Source: UBA11740 sp049273695
Lineage (GTDB): Bacteria > Acidobacteriota > Blastocatellia > Pyrinomonadales > Pyrinomonadaceae
Length of the DNA: 64,000 bases
Reading direction: 5' to 3'
Assembly: GCA_049273695.1 (NCBI GenBank)
Contig: JBASRE010000028.1
Span: 1 to 64,000 of the forward strand
Part shown: piece after piece, positions 16,550 through 24,821 of the stretch
How positions within the stretch are numbered: position 1 is the stretch's first letter
Layout: each line of letters starts with the position of its first letter
The notes under the pieces: model-generated
Database searches by the model: none
Seen by the model: the letters and a program-made list of their open reading frames with translations, nothing else
Told to the model about the DNA's origin: nothing
Made by a program: the position numbers and the translations under genes

Positions 16550-18019
16550 TTAGTTCTTCATTTCAATCGTCACATCAACACTGAGCGCGTGGCGATTAGG
16601 TTTGCGGTTAATGCTCACATTCGGCGCCGGTCTACCCTGCGCTTGTCGTGAACGTAGGATGCGCGAGAATATCGTTGCGCCGTCCTCACGCAGAAAACGG
16701 CCGGGATAACTTTCGTCGTAGACGGCCCCGACCCCAAGCTGCCATTTTTGCTTTAGTGCCTCTGCATCCTCTTCGGAAAAGCCCGTGAACGCGATGGCTC
16801 CCATGCGGTATTCGGGGCCTTCGCTCACGTCGATCCGGAAAGTGACTCGTTGCCCGGCGTCGTCAAAACCCGGCTCGGCATTGAAGCGAGCGTCGATGTG
16901 TCCCTTCGTCCCGTAGAGTTTCTCAACTTCCTTGAGCCCTTTGTCGAACTTCTTGCCGTTCGCGACTTCACCAACCTTCATGCCGAGAGCATTTTCGAGA
17001 TCGTTCGGTGAAAGGATTTGATTTCCGCGCCAGTCGGCCTTCGCCCACGAATAAGCTATCCCTTCGTTGACCGGAATCGTCAGGTCAACCCCACCCTCGC
17101 AGCCCGGAGTCGTATCCGGCTTGGCGACGGGCGCGCCGAAAGTCGCTTTCAAATGTCCCACCTCGCGATACAGCGGAAACAAACCATATTTCGGAAAAGT
17201 CAGCGCGGCCTGGCGCGAGTAATTTAGATCTGTCGAACTCTTCGTGGTCTCGATCAGTTTTTGTTCCGGCACCTTGTCCGACCCGGGAAAATGTAGAGTG
17301 CAAATGTTCAGCGGAATGCCGCCAACCCGAAACAGATGACCGGTGTCCGTCAAAGTGTATTCAACCGTTCCGGCCAATTTGCGATCGACGATCAGCGTTT
17401 GCAACGCTTGCCTGATCATCTCGGCCGACTTGCCGGTGTCTGGAATTGAGCCGCTAAAGGATGGAAGAACACTCTTCACGACTGCAGTTAAGTCTTCTTC
17501 GGAAAACCAAATGAAGTTATCGAAAACCACTGGCGAGCTGTTGCTTTTAAGTTCTTCGAGCTGAAACGTGATCGTCACCGCAGCGCCCGTGGTGCGCGTG
17601 CGATAGCCGACGTTCTTGAAAAGTCCGCTATCGATCAGGCGTTGCGCGGCCGCATCAACCGCGCCCACCGAAAAAGGATCGCCGACTTTAAGCTCGGACA
17701 TGGCAATGACATTCTCACGCGAAAGGGCCTGCAGACCTTCCGTCTCGATTTGCGCAATCTTTCGCGTGGCTTGGCCAAACGAGATCGTCGCGCACGAGAT
17801 CAGCAATGCGATCGCCAGGAGTAGAGGGGCTCTGGCAAAGGACTTTGCACAAAAAGTTCGCCTTTCTCGTCGCCCCCCTCTCCGCAAGCGGAGAGGGGGG
17901 TTGGGGGGAGAGGTAACGAGCGTCGCAAACCCCACCCCCACCCCCTCCCCGCTTGCGGAGAAGGGAGAAAGCCACGTCGCTATTGAGTTTTTGTTTAAGG
18001 CACTGGAAAGCATAATCAT
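16550..18019 (-). CDS. POTRA-domain protein without beta barrel (BamA/TamA-related)
   Basis: Starting at the ATG at 18019 the protein is about 489 residues. After a hydrophobic segment (ARAPLLLAIALLISCATISF) it has POTRA-like repeats: RKIAQIETEGLQALSRENVI, and ASKL-free later units GEVANGKKFDKGLKEVEKLY and YRMGAIAFTGFSEEDAEAL. It ends with VDVTIEMKN, so the membrane barrel of BamA is absent. POTRA units scaffold outer-membrane assembly partners. The N-terminal region, before the signal segment, is encoded by a hairpin repeat inserted in frame (17873-17967). Open frame extends to 18160 but overlaps mltG. Start codon choice (18019 or 18013) is uncertain. Confidence 0.7.
   Translation of the reverse strand: MIMLSSALNKNSIATWLSPFSASGEGVGVGFATLVTSPPNPPLRLRRGGRRERRTFCAKSFARAPLLLAIALLISCATISFGQATRKIAQIETEGLQALSRENVIAMSELKVGDPFSVGAVDAAAQRLIDSGLFKNVGYRTRTTGAAVTITFQLEELKSNSSPVVFDNFIWFSEEDLTAVVKSVLPSFSGSIPDTGKSAEMIRQALQTLIVDRKLAGTVEYTLTDTGHLFRVGGIPLNICTLHFPGSDKVPEQKLIETTKSSTDLNYSRQAALTFPKYGLFPLYREVGHLKATFGAPVAKPDTTPGCEGGVDLTIPVNEGIAYSWAKADWRGNQILSPNDLENALGMKVGEVANGKKFDKGLKEVEKLYGTKGHIDARFNAEPGFDDAGQRVTFRIDVSEGPEYRMGAIAFTGFSEEDAEALKQKWQLGVGAVYDESYPGRFLREDGATIFSRILRSRQAQGRPAPNVSINRKPNRHALSVDVTIEMKN
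17873..17967. repeat. GC-rich hairpin repeat inside a coding region
   Basis: A perfect 13-base-arm hairpin with a two-base AA loop spans 17873-17900 (arm CCCCCCTCTCCGC). A second, imperfect hairpin with the same CCGC/GCGG core spans about 17941-17967. Together they look like a dispersed GC-rich repeat of the kind seen in many soil bacteria. The unit lies in frame in the N-terminal part of the POTRA gene. Confidence 0.8.
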
Positions 18020-18041
18020 TCGAATGCAATGTTCCGGCGTC

Positions 18042-19115
18042 CTATTTTTGCGCGTCGCGGGTGCGCTCCCATTCTCGAAGCGCGCGCACACCTCTTTGAA
18101 AATCCGCGTCGTTGTTGTAGAAGTGATGTGCGCCGTCATTCCGATTCGGATCGCGAACATAATACAGATAATCGGTTTGCGCGGGGTTCAGGGCTGCGTC
18201 GATTGAACTATCGCCGGGATTTGCGACCGGTCCCGGCGGGAGCCCAACGTAAATTCTCGTGTTGTAAGGTGAGCGGCGATTGACGTCGCTCAAGTACACC
18301 TTGCCGTCGTTGCGCCACTTGCCGGCGAGTTTTGAAGCGTAGACGATCGTCGAATCCACGCCGAGCGCGATGTTTCTTTTCAGCCGGTTGTAAATCACTG
18401 AAGCAATCAGCGGCCGCTCGTCTTTCAGTTTTGCTTCTGTCTCAATCAGCGATGCGACGATGGCGATTTGGCGCGGCGTCATGTTAAGAGCGCGCGCTTT
18501 CTCGGCTCGTTCCGGCGTCCACGTCTGACGGAAACGCTTGACCATCGTTTCGATAATCACTGGCGCCTTTGTGCCGGTCGGAAAACTGTAGGTCGCGGGA
18601 AACAGATATCCTTCGAGGTTTTCCGCGGACGGATCGAGATCCCGAATCAAACTCGTATCGTCCATCAGCTTGAGCGCTTCGGCGCTGTCCCTCAGTTGAA
18701 GTTCCTCGACATGCGCCAGCGAATCAGCGATGTCCCAGCGCGTCCAGCCTTCGATAACGGTGAAGCGACTGAGACGCTGCTCGCCTTCCTGAAGTTTTCG
18801 CAGAACGCCGAGGGCTGAAATCGGAGAAGGGAAGCGATACTCGCCCGCCCTGATCGTTTTCGCCTTGCCGGTCGTCTTGATGTACAGCATCAAGGGCCAC
18901 TTGTGTCGCAGCACACCTTCGGCGACGAGCTTGTCTGCAATACCGTCAGGCGTGGAGCCGCGCGGAATTTCAATGTAGTCGCCGGCCTTGGCGTGTGCGA
19001 CCGGCGCGTGCAGATCGCGGTACAACCAGACGCCGAAGCCTACGCCGGCCAGGGCGAGCACGATCGCGATTCGAGGGGCCAAACGTGTAATGTTTTTTCG
19101 AGCTCTGGAAGACAT
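18042..19115 (-). CDS. mltG: Endolytic peptidoglycan transglycosylase MltG
   Basis: The 357-residue protein is a YceG-like MltG: a single membrane helix at about 14-31, a LysM-like region (GDYIEIPRGSTPDGIADKL), and the catalytic core IETEAKLKDERPLIASVIYNRL with the likely acid E225. The LPPGPVANPGDSSIDAALNP segment is the family's second signature. MltG cleaves nascent glycan strands and sets their length. It lies seven bases downstream of ruvX and 23 bases before the POTRA gene, so the three are probably co-transcribed. Confidence 0.93.
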   Translation of the reverse strand: MSSRARKNITRLAPRIAIVLALAGVGFGVWLYRDLHAPVAHAKAGDYIEIPRGSTPDGIADKLVAEGVLRHKWPLMLYIKTTGKAKTIRAGEYRFPSPISALGVLRKLQEGEQRLSRFTVIEGWTRWDIADSLAHVEELQLRDSAEALKLMDDTSLIRDLDPSAENLEGYLFPATYSFPTGTKAPVIIETMVKRFRQTWTPERAEKARALNMTPRQIAIVASLIETEAKLKDERPLIASVIYNRLKRNIALGVDSTIVYASKLAGKWRNDGKVYLSDVNRRSPYNTRIYVGLPPGPVANPGDSSIDAALNPAQTDYLYYVRDPNRNDGAHHFYNNDADFQRGVRALREWERTRDAQK

Positions 19116-19121
19116 GAAGTT

Positions 19122-19649
19122 TCAGTCGCTGTTGGTGGAACGTGTGTGCTGGTCGATGAAATCCTGAAGGATAATCGCCGCCGCGGCGCTGTCAATATCG
19201 CCCGCTCGTTCGCGGTTTTGGATGTCTTGAAGGCGTGACTTGGCTTCCTCAGATGTCAAACGTTCGTCCTGAAGGTAAACGGGAATGTTGAGCGATAGTT
19301 CGAATTTCGCGGCGATCTGGCGCGCCTCAGCGGCCGCTGGTCCTTCCGACCCATCGAGGTTTAGCGGCAGTCCCACCACCAAGCCGCGCGCCTCCAGCAC
19401 CTCGATTTGCTCGATGATGCTCTGCAACAGTTTCTTCCAGCTGCGGCGCTCAATCGTGGTCACGGGCCGCACCGTCATGCTGAGTTCATCAGAGACGGCG
19501 ACTCCGACGCGCTTAGCACCCATGTCGATCGCGAGCAGTCGGCCGCGTTCTTTCCGGTTCTCAACCTGCGTCGAATCACCGGCATGCGCAGCCGCGTTCA
19601 CCATATTTTCGCCGTCAACGGGTAACAAAACTATCCTTGCGTGCATCAA
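19122..19649 (-). CDS. ruvX: Putative pre-16S rRNA nuclease / Holliday junction resolvase-like RuvX (YqgF)
   Basis: The protein (175 residues from this start) has the RNase H-like YqgF core: RLLAIDMGAKRVGVAVSDE with the first acidic residue, ARGLVVGLPLNLDGSEGP, and QDERLTSEEAKSRL near the C-terminus. YqgF acts in 16S rRNA maturation and is also annotated as a resolvase. The first 36 residues are not part of the domain; a later start (for example the M at residue 13) is possible. It is directly upstream of mltG, a common arrangement in bacteria. Confidence 0.88.
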   Translation of the reverse strand: MMHARIVLLPVDGENMVNAAAHAGDSTQVENRKERGRLLAIDMGAKRVGVAVSDELSMTVRPVTTIERRSWKKLLQSIIEQIEVLEARGLVVGLPLNLDGSEGPAAAEARQIAAKFELSLNIPVYLQDERLTSEEAKSRLQDIQNRERAGDIDSAAAAIILQDFIDQHTRSTNSD

Positions 19650-19734
19650 ATAGCCTCTGTATCATACAGACGTTCGGCGGATCGCCTAAGTCTCTCGGCC
19701 GCTGAATCGTTCTGACCGCTAGAGGAACTAATTA

Positions 19735-21003
19735 ATGTCGTTTAAAAAGAAATTCACACTTATTTTGGCGTCGGCGAGTTTAGCGATCTACACCATCGCG
19801 GGCGCATGGCTGGCGACGCGTGCGCAGCAACCGGCGAACGATCCGGGTGCGCAACAGCGCATTTTCGAAAGCGTCCTTCAGCATATTCAGAACGATTACG
19901 TTGACGAGCCGAACATGGAGAAGGTGCGCGCCGGCGCATTGCGTGGGCTGGCCTACGGACTGGATCCTTACTCGACGTATTTGACGGCTGAACAGGTGAA
20001 GGACTACCGAGCCGGCAAGAAAACGAACCAGGTGGGCATCGGCGCGGAACTGTCGCAGATGGCTTCGTACCTGTACGTCGTCGCGCCGGTTAAGGGCGCC
20101 CCGGCTGAACAGGGTGGTGTTCGCGCAGGCGACATCATTGAATACATAGACGGCAAAGCCACCCGCGACATCTCGCTTTATGACGCGAAGCAGTTGCTGA
20201 ACGGTGCTGCCGGATCAGAAGTGAAGCTCCGGATTCTGCGCGCGGGTGTGCGGCCGCTGACGCTGACGGTTAAGCGCACCGCTTTTCGCGCGCCATCAGT
20301 TGACGCGCGGATGGAACCCGGGAAGATTGGCATCCTGCGTATCAACAGCCTTGACGCCGGCGAAGCTGCCGACGTTCGGGCGCGTTTACAGGACCTGATG
20401 AAGCAGGGAGCGCAAAAGATCGTCATCGACCTCCGCAGCGTGGCGGGTGGTGAGATTCAGGAAGGCGTGACCGTCGCTAACCTGTTCATTCAATCCGGCG
20501 CGCTGGCACGTACGATCGGCCGCGAACAAAAAGTTTTGAAAGCATTCGACGCTGATTCGAAAGTTACTTTATTCAATGGTCCGACCGTCGTTCTTATTGA
20601 CAACGGAACGGCTGGGGCCGCCGAGATCGTTGCTTCCGCGTTCGTTGAACGAAAGCGCGGCGATGTAGTTGGCGAGAAGAGTTTCGGTTCCGGAGCCGAC
20701 CAGGAGTTGTTCACCCTGCGTGACGGCGACGGATTGTTGCTGACCACAGTGAAGTGGGCTTCCGCGAGCGGCAAGCCATTCCTTGGCGAAGATCGCGCCC
20801 GGTCCGGCATTGCACCCTCGGTTGAAGTGAAGCGGCCGGAAGCGCCCGACGCGGGCGAGGTAGATGACACCGGAAACGAGGAGCCGCAGCCGCCGACTCC
20901 AACGGCGAGTCCTGAAGCTCCCAAGCCGCCGCCTGAGGATTTGCAACTCAAGAAAGCGCTTGAGTTGCTGCGTGACAAAGCCCCCGCTCAACGCGCGGCA
21001 TAA
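19735..21003 (+). CDS. S41-family C-terminal processing peptidase homologue with the catalytic Ser-Lys dyad missing
   Basis: The 422-residue protein has a signal/anchor helix at 8-30, a PDZ domain (about 95-180, with GVRAGDIIEYIDGK) and an S41 tail-protease core. In active CtpA/CtpB/D1 proteases the core reads SASASE with the catalytic serine, and a lysine in TFGKG 25 residues later. Here the same places read TAGAAE and SFGSG, so G294 and S319 replace serine and lysine at the correct spacing of 25. The fold seems intact, so it may be a binding pseudoprotease. A terminator follows the stop. Domain call is firm; loss of activity is inference. Confidence 0.85.
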   Translation: MSFKKKFTLILASASLAIYTIAGAWLATRAQQPANDPGAQQRIFESVLQHIQNDYVDEPNMEKVRAGALRGLAYGLDPYSTYLTAEQVKDYRAGKKTNQVGIGAELSQMASYLYVVAPVKGAPAEQGGVRAGDIIEYIDGKATRDISLYDAKQLLNGAAGSEVKLRILRAGVRPLTLTVKRTAFRAPSVDARMEPGKIGILRINSLDAGEAADVRARLQDLMKQGAQKIVIDLRSVAGGEIQEGVTVANLFIQSGALARTIGREQKVLKAFDADSKVTLFNGPTVVLIDNGTAGAAEIVASAFVERKRGDVVGEKSFGSGADQELFTLRDGDGLLLTTVKWASASGKPFLGEDRARSGIAPSVEVKRPEAPDAGEVDDTGNEEPQPPTPTASPEAPKPPPEDLQLKKALELLRDKAPAQRAA

Positions 21004-21022
21004 CTAACATCCAATTGGTGTG

Positions 21023-21050
21023 AAAGGCCGGAGCGATCCGGCCTTTTGCT
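21023..21050 (+). terminator. Rho-independent terminator after the S41 gene
   Basis: A ten-base stem (AAAGGCCGGA with its complement, loop GCGA) is followed by TTTTGCTTT. It lies 20 bases after the stop codon at 21003, and the TTG at 21051 begins immediately after it. Confidence 0.85.
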
Positions 21051-21071
21051 TTGCCGGAAACTCTTAGTTGC

Positions 21072-22256
21072 ATGCGATACCTCGTTGGCATCATCGGCGT
21101 CTTCCTGGTTGTAGGGGTGCTGTGGGAAGCATTTGAAACGATAATTCTACCGCGCCGCGTCACTCGTCTTCTTCGTGTCACCAGTTTTATTTACTTCATC
21201 ACTTGGCGCCCGTGGGCGGCGCTGGCTCGGTTGATCAGAAAAAACCGGCGCCGAGAAAAAGTCCTCGCATTCTTTGGTCCGCTTTCTTTGCTCCTGCTGT
21301 CGGGAGTTTGGATCTTTGCCATCATCGTCGGCTTTGCTTTAATTCATTACGGAACCGGCACCACATACCAAAACCAAACGCTGAGTGGCTTTTGGGGCCA
21401 CGTCTATTTCAGCGGCACTACCTTTTTCACTTTGGGTCTCGGTGACCTGTCCCCGACAACAACCTCAGGTCGCGTATTAGCCGTCGTCCAATCCGGTGTT
21501 GGCCTCGGCTTCTTTGCGATGGTCATCAGCTACCTGCCCGTACTTTACCAGGCGTTCTCGAGACGCGAGGTGAACATCTCGATGCTGGATGCGCGCGCGG
21601 GTACACCACCGACTGCGGGTGAATTGCTGCGCCGGCATCACGACGCCGGCGACATGGAAAGTCTCGGCAATTTGTTGCGCGAGTGGGAAAGGTGCTCAGC
21701 GGATCTGCTCGAAAGTCACTTATCTTATCCAGTGTTGTGCTATTTCCGATCGCAGCACGACAATCAGTCATGGCTGGCGGCGCTCAGCACGATCCTCGAC
21801 ACCTGTGCATTGGTGATGGTCGGGATCGACGGAGTGCCAAAATGGCAGGCGCAACTCACCTTCAAAATGACGCGGCACGCGATTGTCGATTTGACGCAGG
21901 TGTTCAATACGTCACCCCTCAAGAATGACGGCAAGCGCCTCACCCCGGAAGAGCTTACGCGCCTGCGGACCGTCCTCGGGCAATGCGGAGTTGCGCTGCG
22001 CGATGAGCCTGGCGACGACGAAACGCTCGCGGACCTGCGTGAGATGTATGAGCCTTATATTCAGGTGTTATCGGACCATCTGCTTATGCCTTTGCCAGGA
22101 TGGCTCCCGCAACCGCGCGCAATTGATAACTGGCGGACGACCGCCTGGGAAGTAAGCGGACCTGCGCCCGACGAACCTTTTCGCAAGTGCATGGTCGAGC
22201 GTGGTGCGCGACCTCAGCCGCAAAGTGTTCTGGCTCCGCGTGACCTGCCTGAATAG
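21072..22256 (+). CDS. Ion-channel-like membrane protein (two-helix pore, K+-channel type)
   Basis: From the ATG at 21072 the protein is 394 residues. Its N-terminal part has three hydrophobic segments (about 1-25, 75-105 and 135-160) and a pore loop reading TTFFTLGLGDLSP, which matches Ion_trans_2 channels but has TLGLGD where K+ channels have TVGYGD. The C-terminal half (about 165-394) is soluble and helical, without a clear known domain. A TTG start at 21051 would add seven residues but touches the preceding terminator. Function as a channel is plausible; selectivity is uncertain because of the filter change. Confidence 0.7.
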   Translation: MRYLVGIIGVFLVVGVLWEAFETIILPRRVTRLLRVTSFIYFITWRPWAALARLIRKNRRREKVLAFFGPLSLLLLSGVWIFAIIVGFALIHYGTGTTYQNQTLSGFWGHVYFSGTTFFTLGLGDLSPTTTSGRVLAVVQSGVGLGFFAMVISYLPVLYQAFSRREVNISMLDARAGTPPTAGELLRRHHDAGDMESLGNLLREWERCSADLLESHLSYPVLCYFRSQHDNQSWLAALSTILDTCALVMVGIDGVPKWQAQLTFKMTRHAIVDLTQVFNTSPLKNDGKRLTPEELTRLRTVLGQCGVALRDEPGDDETLADLREMYEPYIQVLSDHLLMPLPGWLPQPRAIDNWRTTAWEVSGPAPDEPFRKCMVERGARPQPQSVLAPRDLPE

Positions 22257-22531
22257 ATCACCGTAAGTCTCAGTTGAGGATATGGGATACGGCCCGATCC
22301 CATTTGGAACATTCTTTTATCGGCGAACTCTCATGGCCCTCCAATTCGAGCCCTCTCAATCTTGTGAATTTCTTGCAACGTGTTGGATTCATCGCGTGAA
22401 GTACGCTGGATTACGTTCAGTCGCGATTTATGCGGGATGTTTGCGGCGCGAGGCACGCATGTTGCCACTTAACTTCAATGTTCACGACCGGAAATCTCCG
22501 GAATTCAGAGATAATTGAAGGAGAAGTCAAA

Positions 22532-23107
22532 ATGCTGATCACGAAAAAAATGTTACTCGCAATCGGGTTGATTGCGGCGCTAGTCGGAGGCGGAATCGGT
22601 GCGCTGGTGACGAATTCGTCCCAGAAGACTGAGGCTGCAAACGATAGTTATCAGAACACCCAGGCGGCGAATACGGGCACCACGGCGGAAGTTGGCAACC
22701 CGTCGCAGTTCAGTTCGTCAGCCGAACAGGTTGCATACCGCGAGGGTTTCGAAGAAGGCTATAACTCTTGCGCGTCGGCAGCGTTAGGGAACGGATTAGG
22801 TACCGGCACGACCCGTAGCAATGTAGTCTCGTCAAACAATTACACGCAGACTCGCGCACGACGCGTTTCGAATAACAGCGGCTCGCGCAGGGTTTACTAC
22901 GACTATGAGACTCAGACTCGTCCGAAGGGACGCAGCTTCTGGTCGAAGCATCGCGACAAGCTGACCATGGCGATTGGCACGGGCGCGGGCGCCGCTGTTG
23001 GCGGCCTGGCTGGTGGCAAGAAGGGCGCAGGCATTGGCGCGCTGGTCGGCCTTGGCGGTTCGGCTTTGTACACTTACAAGCTCCGCAAACGTTCACCCAG
23101 GTACTAA
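22532..23107 (+). CDS. Membrane-anchored protein with glycine-zipper tail
   Basis: The 191-residue protein starts at an ATG preceded by AAGGAGAAG (22518-22526). One membrane helix spans about 6-26. After a low-complexity region comes YREGFEEGYNSC, then a basic stretch, and a C-terminal glycine zipper (GTGAGAAVGGLAGGKKGAGIGALVGLGG). Such zippers insert in or pack against membranes. The YREGF-EGY motif recurs in the protein at 36589-37995. Function unknown. The next gene, an aspartyl protease, starts 18 bases downstream. Confidence 0.65.
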   Translation: MLITKKMLLAIGLIAALVGGGIGALVTNSSQKTEAANDSYQNTQAANTGTTAEVGNPSQFSSSAEQVAYREGFEEGYNSCASAALGNGLGTGTTRSNVVSSNNYTQTRARRVSNNSGSRRVYYDYETQTRPKGRSFWSKHRDKLTMAIGTGAGAAVGGLAGGKKGAGIGALVGLGGSALYTYKLRKRSPRY

Positions 23108-23125
23108 CTGAACAGGAGCGGTTTC

Positions 23126-24058
23126 GTGAACAGCAAGCACAGACTTCTGTTTGCAGCCATCCTGTTGGTCGCAACAGGTGGAAGGGCAGTTTCAATGGAG
23201 ACTGCCCTTTTTGCTGCCCCACAATCCGCGCCGCAGCCTGCGGCTCGCGCGACGACCGTGCGGCCTGTGCGTTTACGGGAAGTCCGCGGACGGGGGCTGT
23301 TGGCCGATGTTTGGGTCAATTCCTTCGGGCCGTTCATCTTTGCAGTAGATACCGGCGCCGGAGCAACGCTCGTGTCACCGCGCCTGGCGTCAGCCGCGCG
23401 TCTAGACGTGCGCTCGAATCGCAGCCGCTCAATTGCGGGTTTAAGTGGCCGCGTGACTACAGCTCACGACGCCAACGTTCAGAGTTTGGCGATTGGCGAC
23501 CGGACGAACTACGTGCCCGGCTCGCGCACAGTTGTCGTGACGCCCGGGTTACCGAATGATATCGACGGAGTATTGGATCCGACGGAAGCTTTCTCACCTT
23601 TGGGTTACATCATCGACATTCCACGACTAGAGCTTTCCACGTTCGATTCCCGCGCGCTGCCTTTGCGTCTTGAAGACCAACCGCGCGAGGGAGCGGTGGT
23701 GCGCTGGCTGCGCCAGGGATCCAGTCACCGTCCCTTCGTCCAGCTGGACAACGGGGACCGCGCGCTAATCGATACCGGTTCGAGCCTGGGTTTAGGGATC
23801 AGATCAAATTCTGAGTCGGATCGCGGCCGCGCTTCTTACTCGCGAGACATCGGCGGCGGCCAGGTCTCGACCCAACGCGTGCGACCCATGACCGTCGCGA
23901 TCGGCGCGCTTAAATTGAAAAACATTCCTACCGATGTCATTTCCGGCGCCGAAGCCAACGCGCCTACGCTGTTGGGACTCAGCGCGCTGCGGCCGTTCCG
24001 GCTTGTCTTCGATCCGGTTAATCGCCTGATTGAAATTGCGCCAACTTCGCGCGGCTAA
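23126..24058 (+). CDS. Secreted aspartyl protease with two DTG motifs
   Basis: The 310-residue protein has a signal peptide (about 1-22) and two retropepsin-type active sites: FAVDTGAGATLVS around D75 and ALIDTGSSLGLG around D216. Having both in one chain suggests a single-chain two-lobe pepsin-like enzyme rather than a dimeric retropepsin. Terminal LGLSALRPFRLVFDP is the family's final strand. A GTG start with AGGAG eight bases upstream is used. It may cleave proteins outside the inner membrane. Substrate unknown. Confidence 0.8.
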   Translation: MNSKHRLLFAAILLVATGGRAVSMETALFAAPQSAPQPAARATTVRPVRLREVRGRGLLADVWVNSFGPFIFAVDTGAGATLVSPRLASAARLDVRSNRSRSIAGLSGRVTTAHDANVQSLAIGDRTNYVPGSRTVVVTPGLPNDIDGVLDPTEAFSPLGYIIDIPRLELSTFDSRALPLRLEDQPREGAVVRWLRQGSSHRPFVQLDNGDRALIDTGSSLGLGIRSNSESDRGRASYSRDIGGGQVSTQRVRPMTVAIGALKLKNIPTDVISGAEANAPTLLGLSALRPFRLVFDPVNRLIEIAPTSRG

Positions 24059-24104
24059 AGCGGGCCGAATAACCTGCCAGCTAAAAGTTTTAAAACTCCC
24101 GCGG

Positions 24105-24133
24105 TTGACACGCGCCGTCGTTCTTCATATTCT
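24105..24133 (+). promoter_or_regulatory. Sigma-70-type promoter for the gene at 24224
   Basis: TTGACA at 24105-24110 is a perfect -35 box. TATTCT at 24128-24133 matches four of six -10 positions. The spacer is 17 bases. It lies 90 bases before the ATG at 24224, in the only spacer of useful size between these secreted-protein genes. Confidence 0.6.
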
Positions 24134-24223
24134 CGCGCGTCACTTCTCGAGTTTTCGGTTACCTCTCGCAAAGTAGGTCCTGCCCGAGAAATCTGGTTTA
24201 ACAAATAATTTCAAGGAGAATCA

Positions 24224-24763
24224 ATGAAGAAGAAGTCAGTCTTTATGCGGGGAGCCATTGTCAGCGCGCTCTTTGCTGTCACTATTCCGGTCGCGCTGGG
24301 CCGCACTTATGCAAACAACGACCCCACGGTGGGACACAATTCTGTAGCCAGGATGGACGACCCCGAGGCCGTGTATCAGGGCGCGCGTATTGTTCACAAC
24401 GTTACGGTCAAGGGTCAAAAGGGAATGCGCGTGCACGCGAAGTTCACCGTCAAACATGGCCATGACGTGGCCTGCAAGATGATCGCGTATTTTTATTATG
24501 ACGACTCAGACAATACGCCGCTGATAGCCGGTGATGCGCGTTACCGGACAAAGACCGGGAATGTCTCGGCCCAAACCAACTTTACGCCGGCATACGACCC
24601 GGCGGTTTACAACGATTTACAGATCTTCATTCCTTATGACGCGCTCAACATGGAGAGCGGGGAAGAGCACGACCTGAAGTTTTATCTCGCGCTCTATGAC
24701 ACCGAGGGTGAAAGGTTCTTTGGAAAGTCCGGCTGGTATAAGTTCCAACTGACCATGCCTTAA
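24224..24763 (+). CDS. Secreted beta-sandwich-like protein of unknown function
   Basis: The 179-residue protein has a signal peptide (about 1-31, ending AYAN-like LGRTYAN). The mature part has HNVTVKGQKGMRVHAKFTV, an AYFYYDDSDNTPL strand, FTPAYDPAVYNDLQIFIPY and a C-terminal FYLALYDTEGERFFG. This regular pattern of hydrophobic strands suggests a periplasmic beta sandwich. AAGGAG lies upstream of the ATG. I do not recognise the family. It is followed by another secreted protein gene. Confidence 0.65.
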   Translation: MKKKSVFMRGAIVSALFAVTIPVALGRTYANNDPTVGHNSVARMDDPEAVYQGARIVHNVTVKGQKGMRVHAKFTVKHGHDVACKMIAYFYYDDSDNTPLIAGDARYRTKTGNVSAQTNFTPAYDPAVYNDLQIFIPYDALNMESGEEHDLKFYLALYDTEGERFFGKSGWYKFQLTMP

Positions 24764-24821
24764 CGACTGTGGACATCAAACAGCGGCAGCCCGGCCGCGC
24801 TCAAAAGGAGAGAACATTTTT

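Noticed and set aside
22282..22518. 78-residue frame before the glycine-zipper gene
   Set aside because: No ribosome site, no domain, and it overlaps the leader of the next gene; likely chance.
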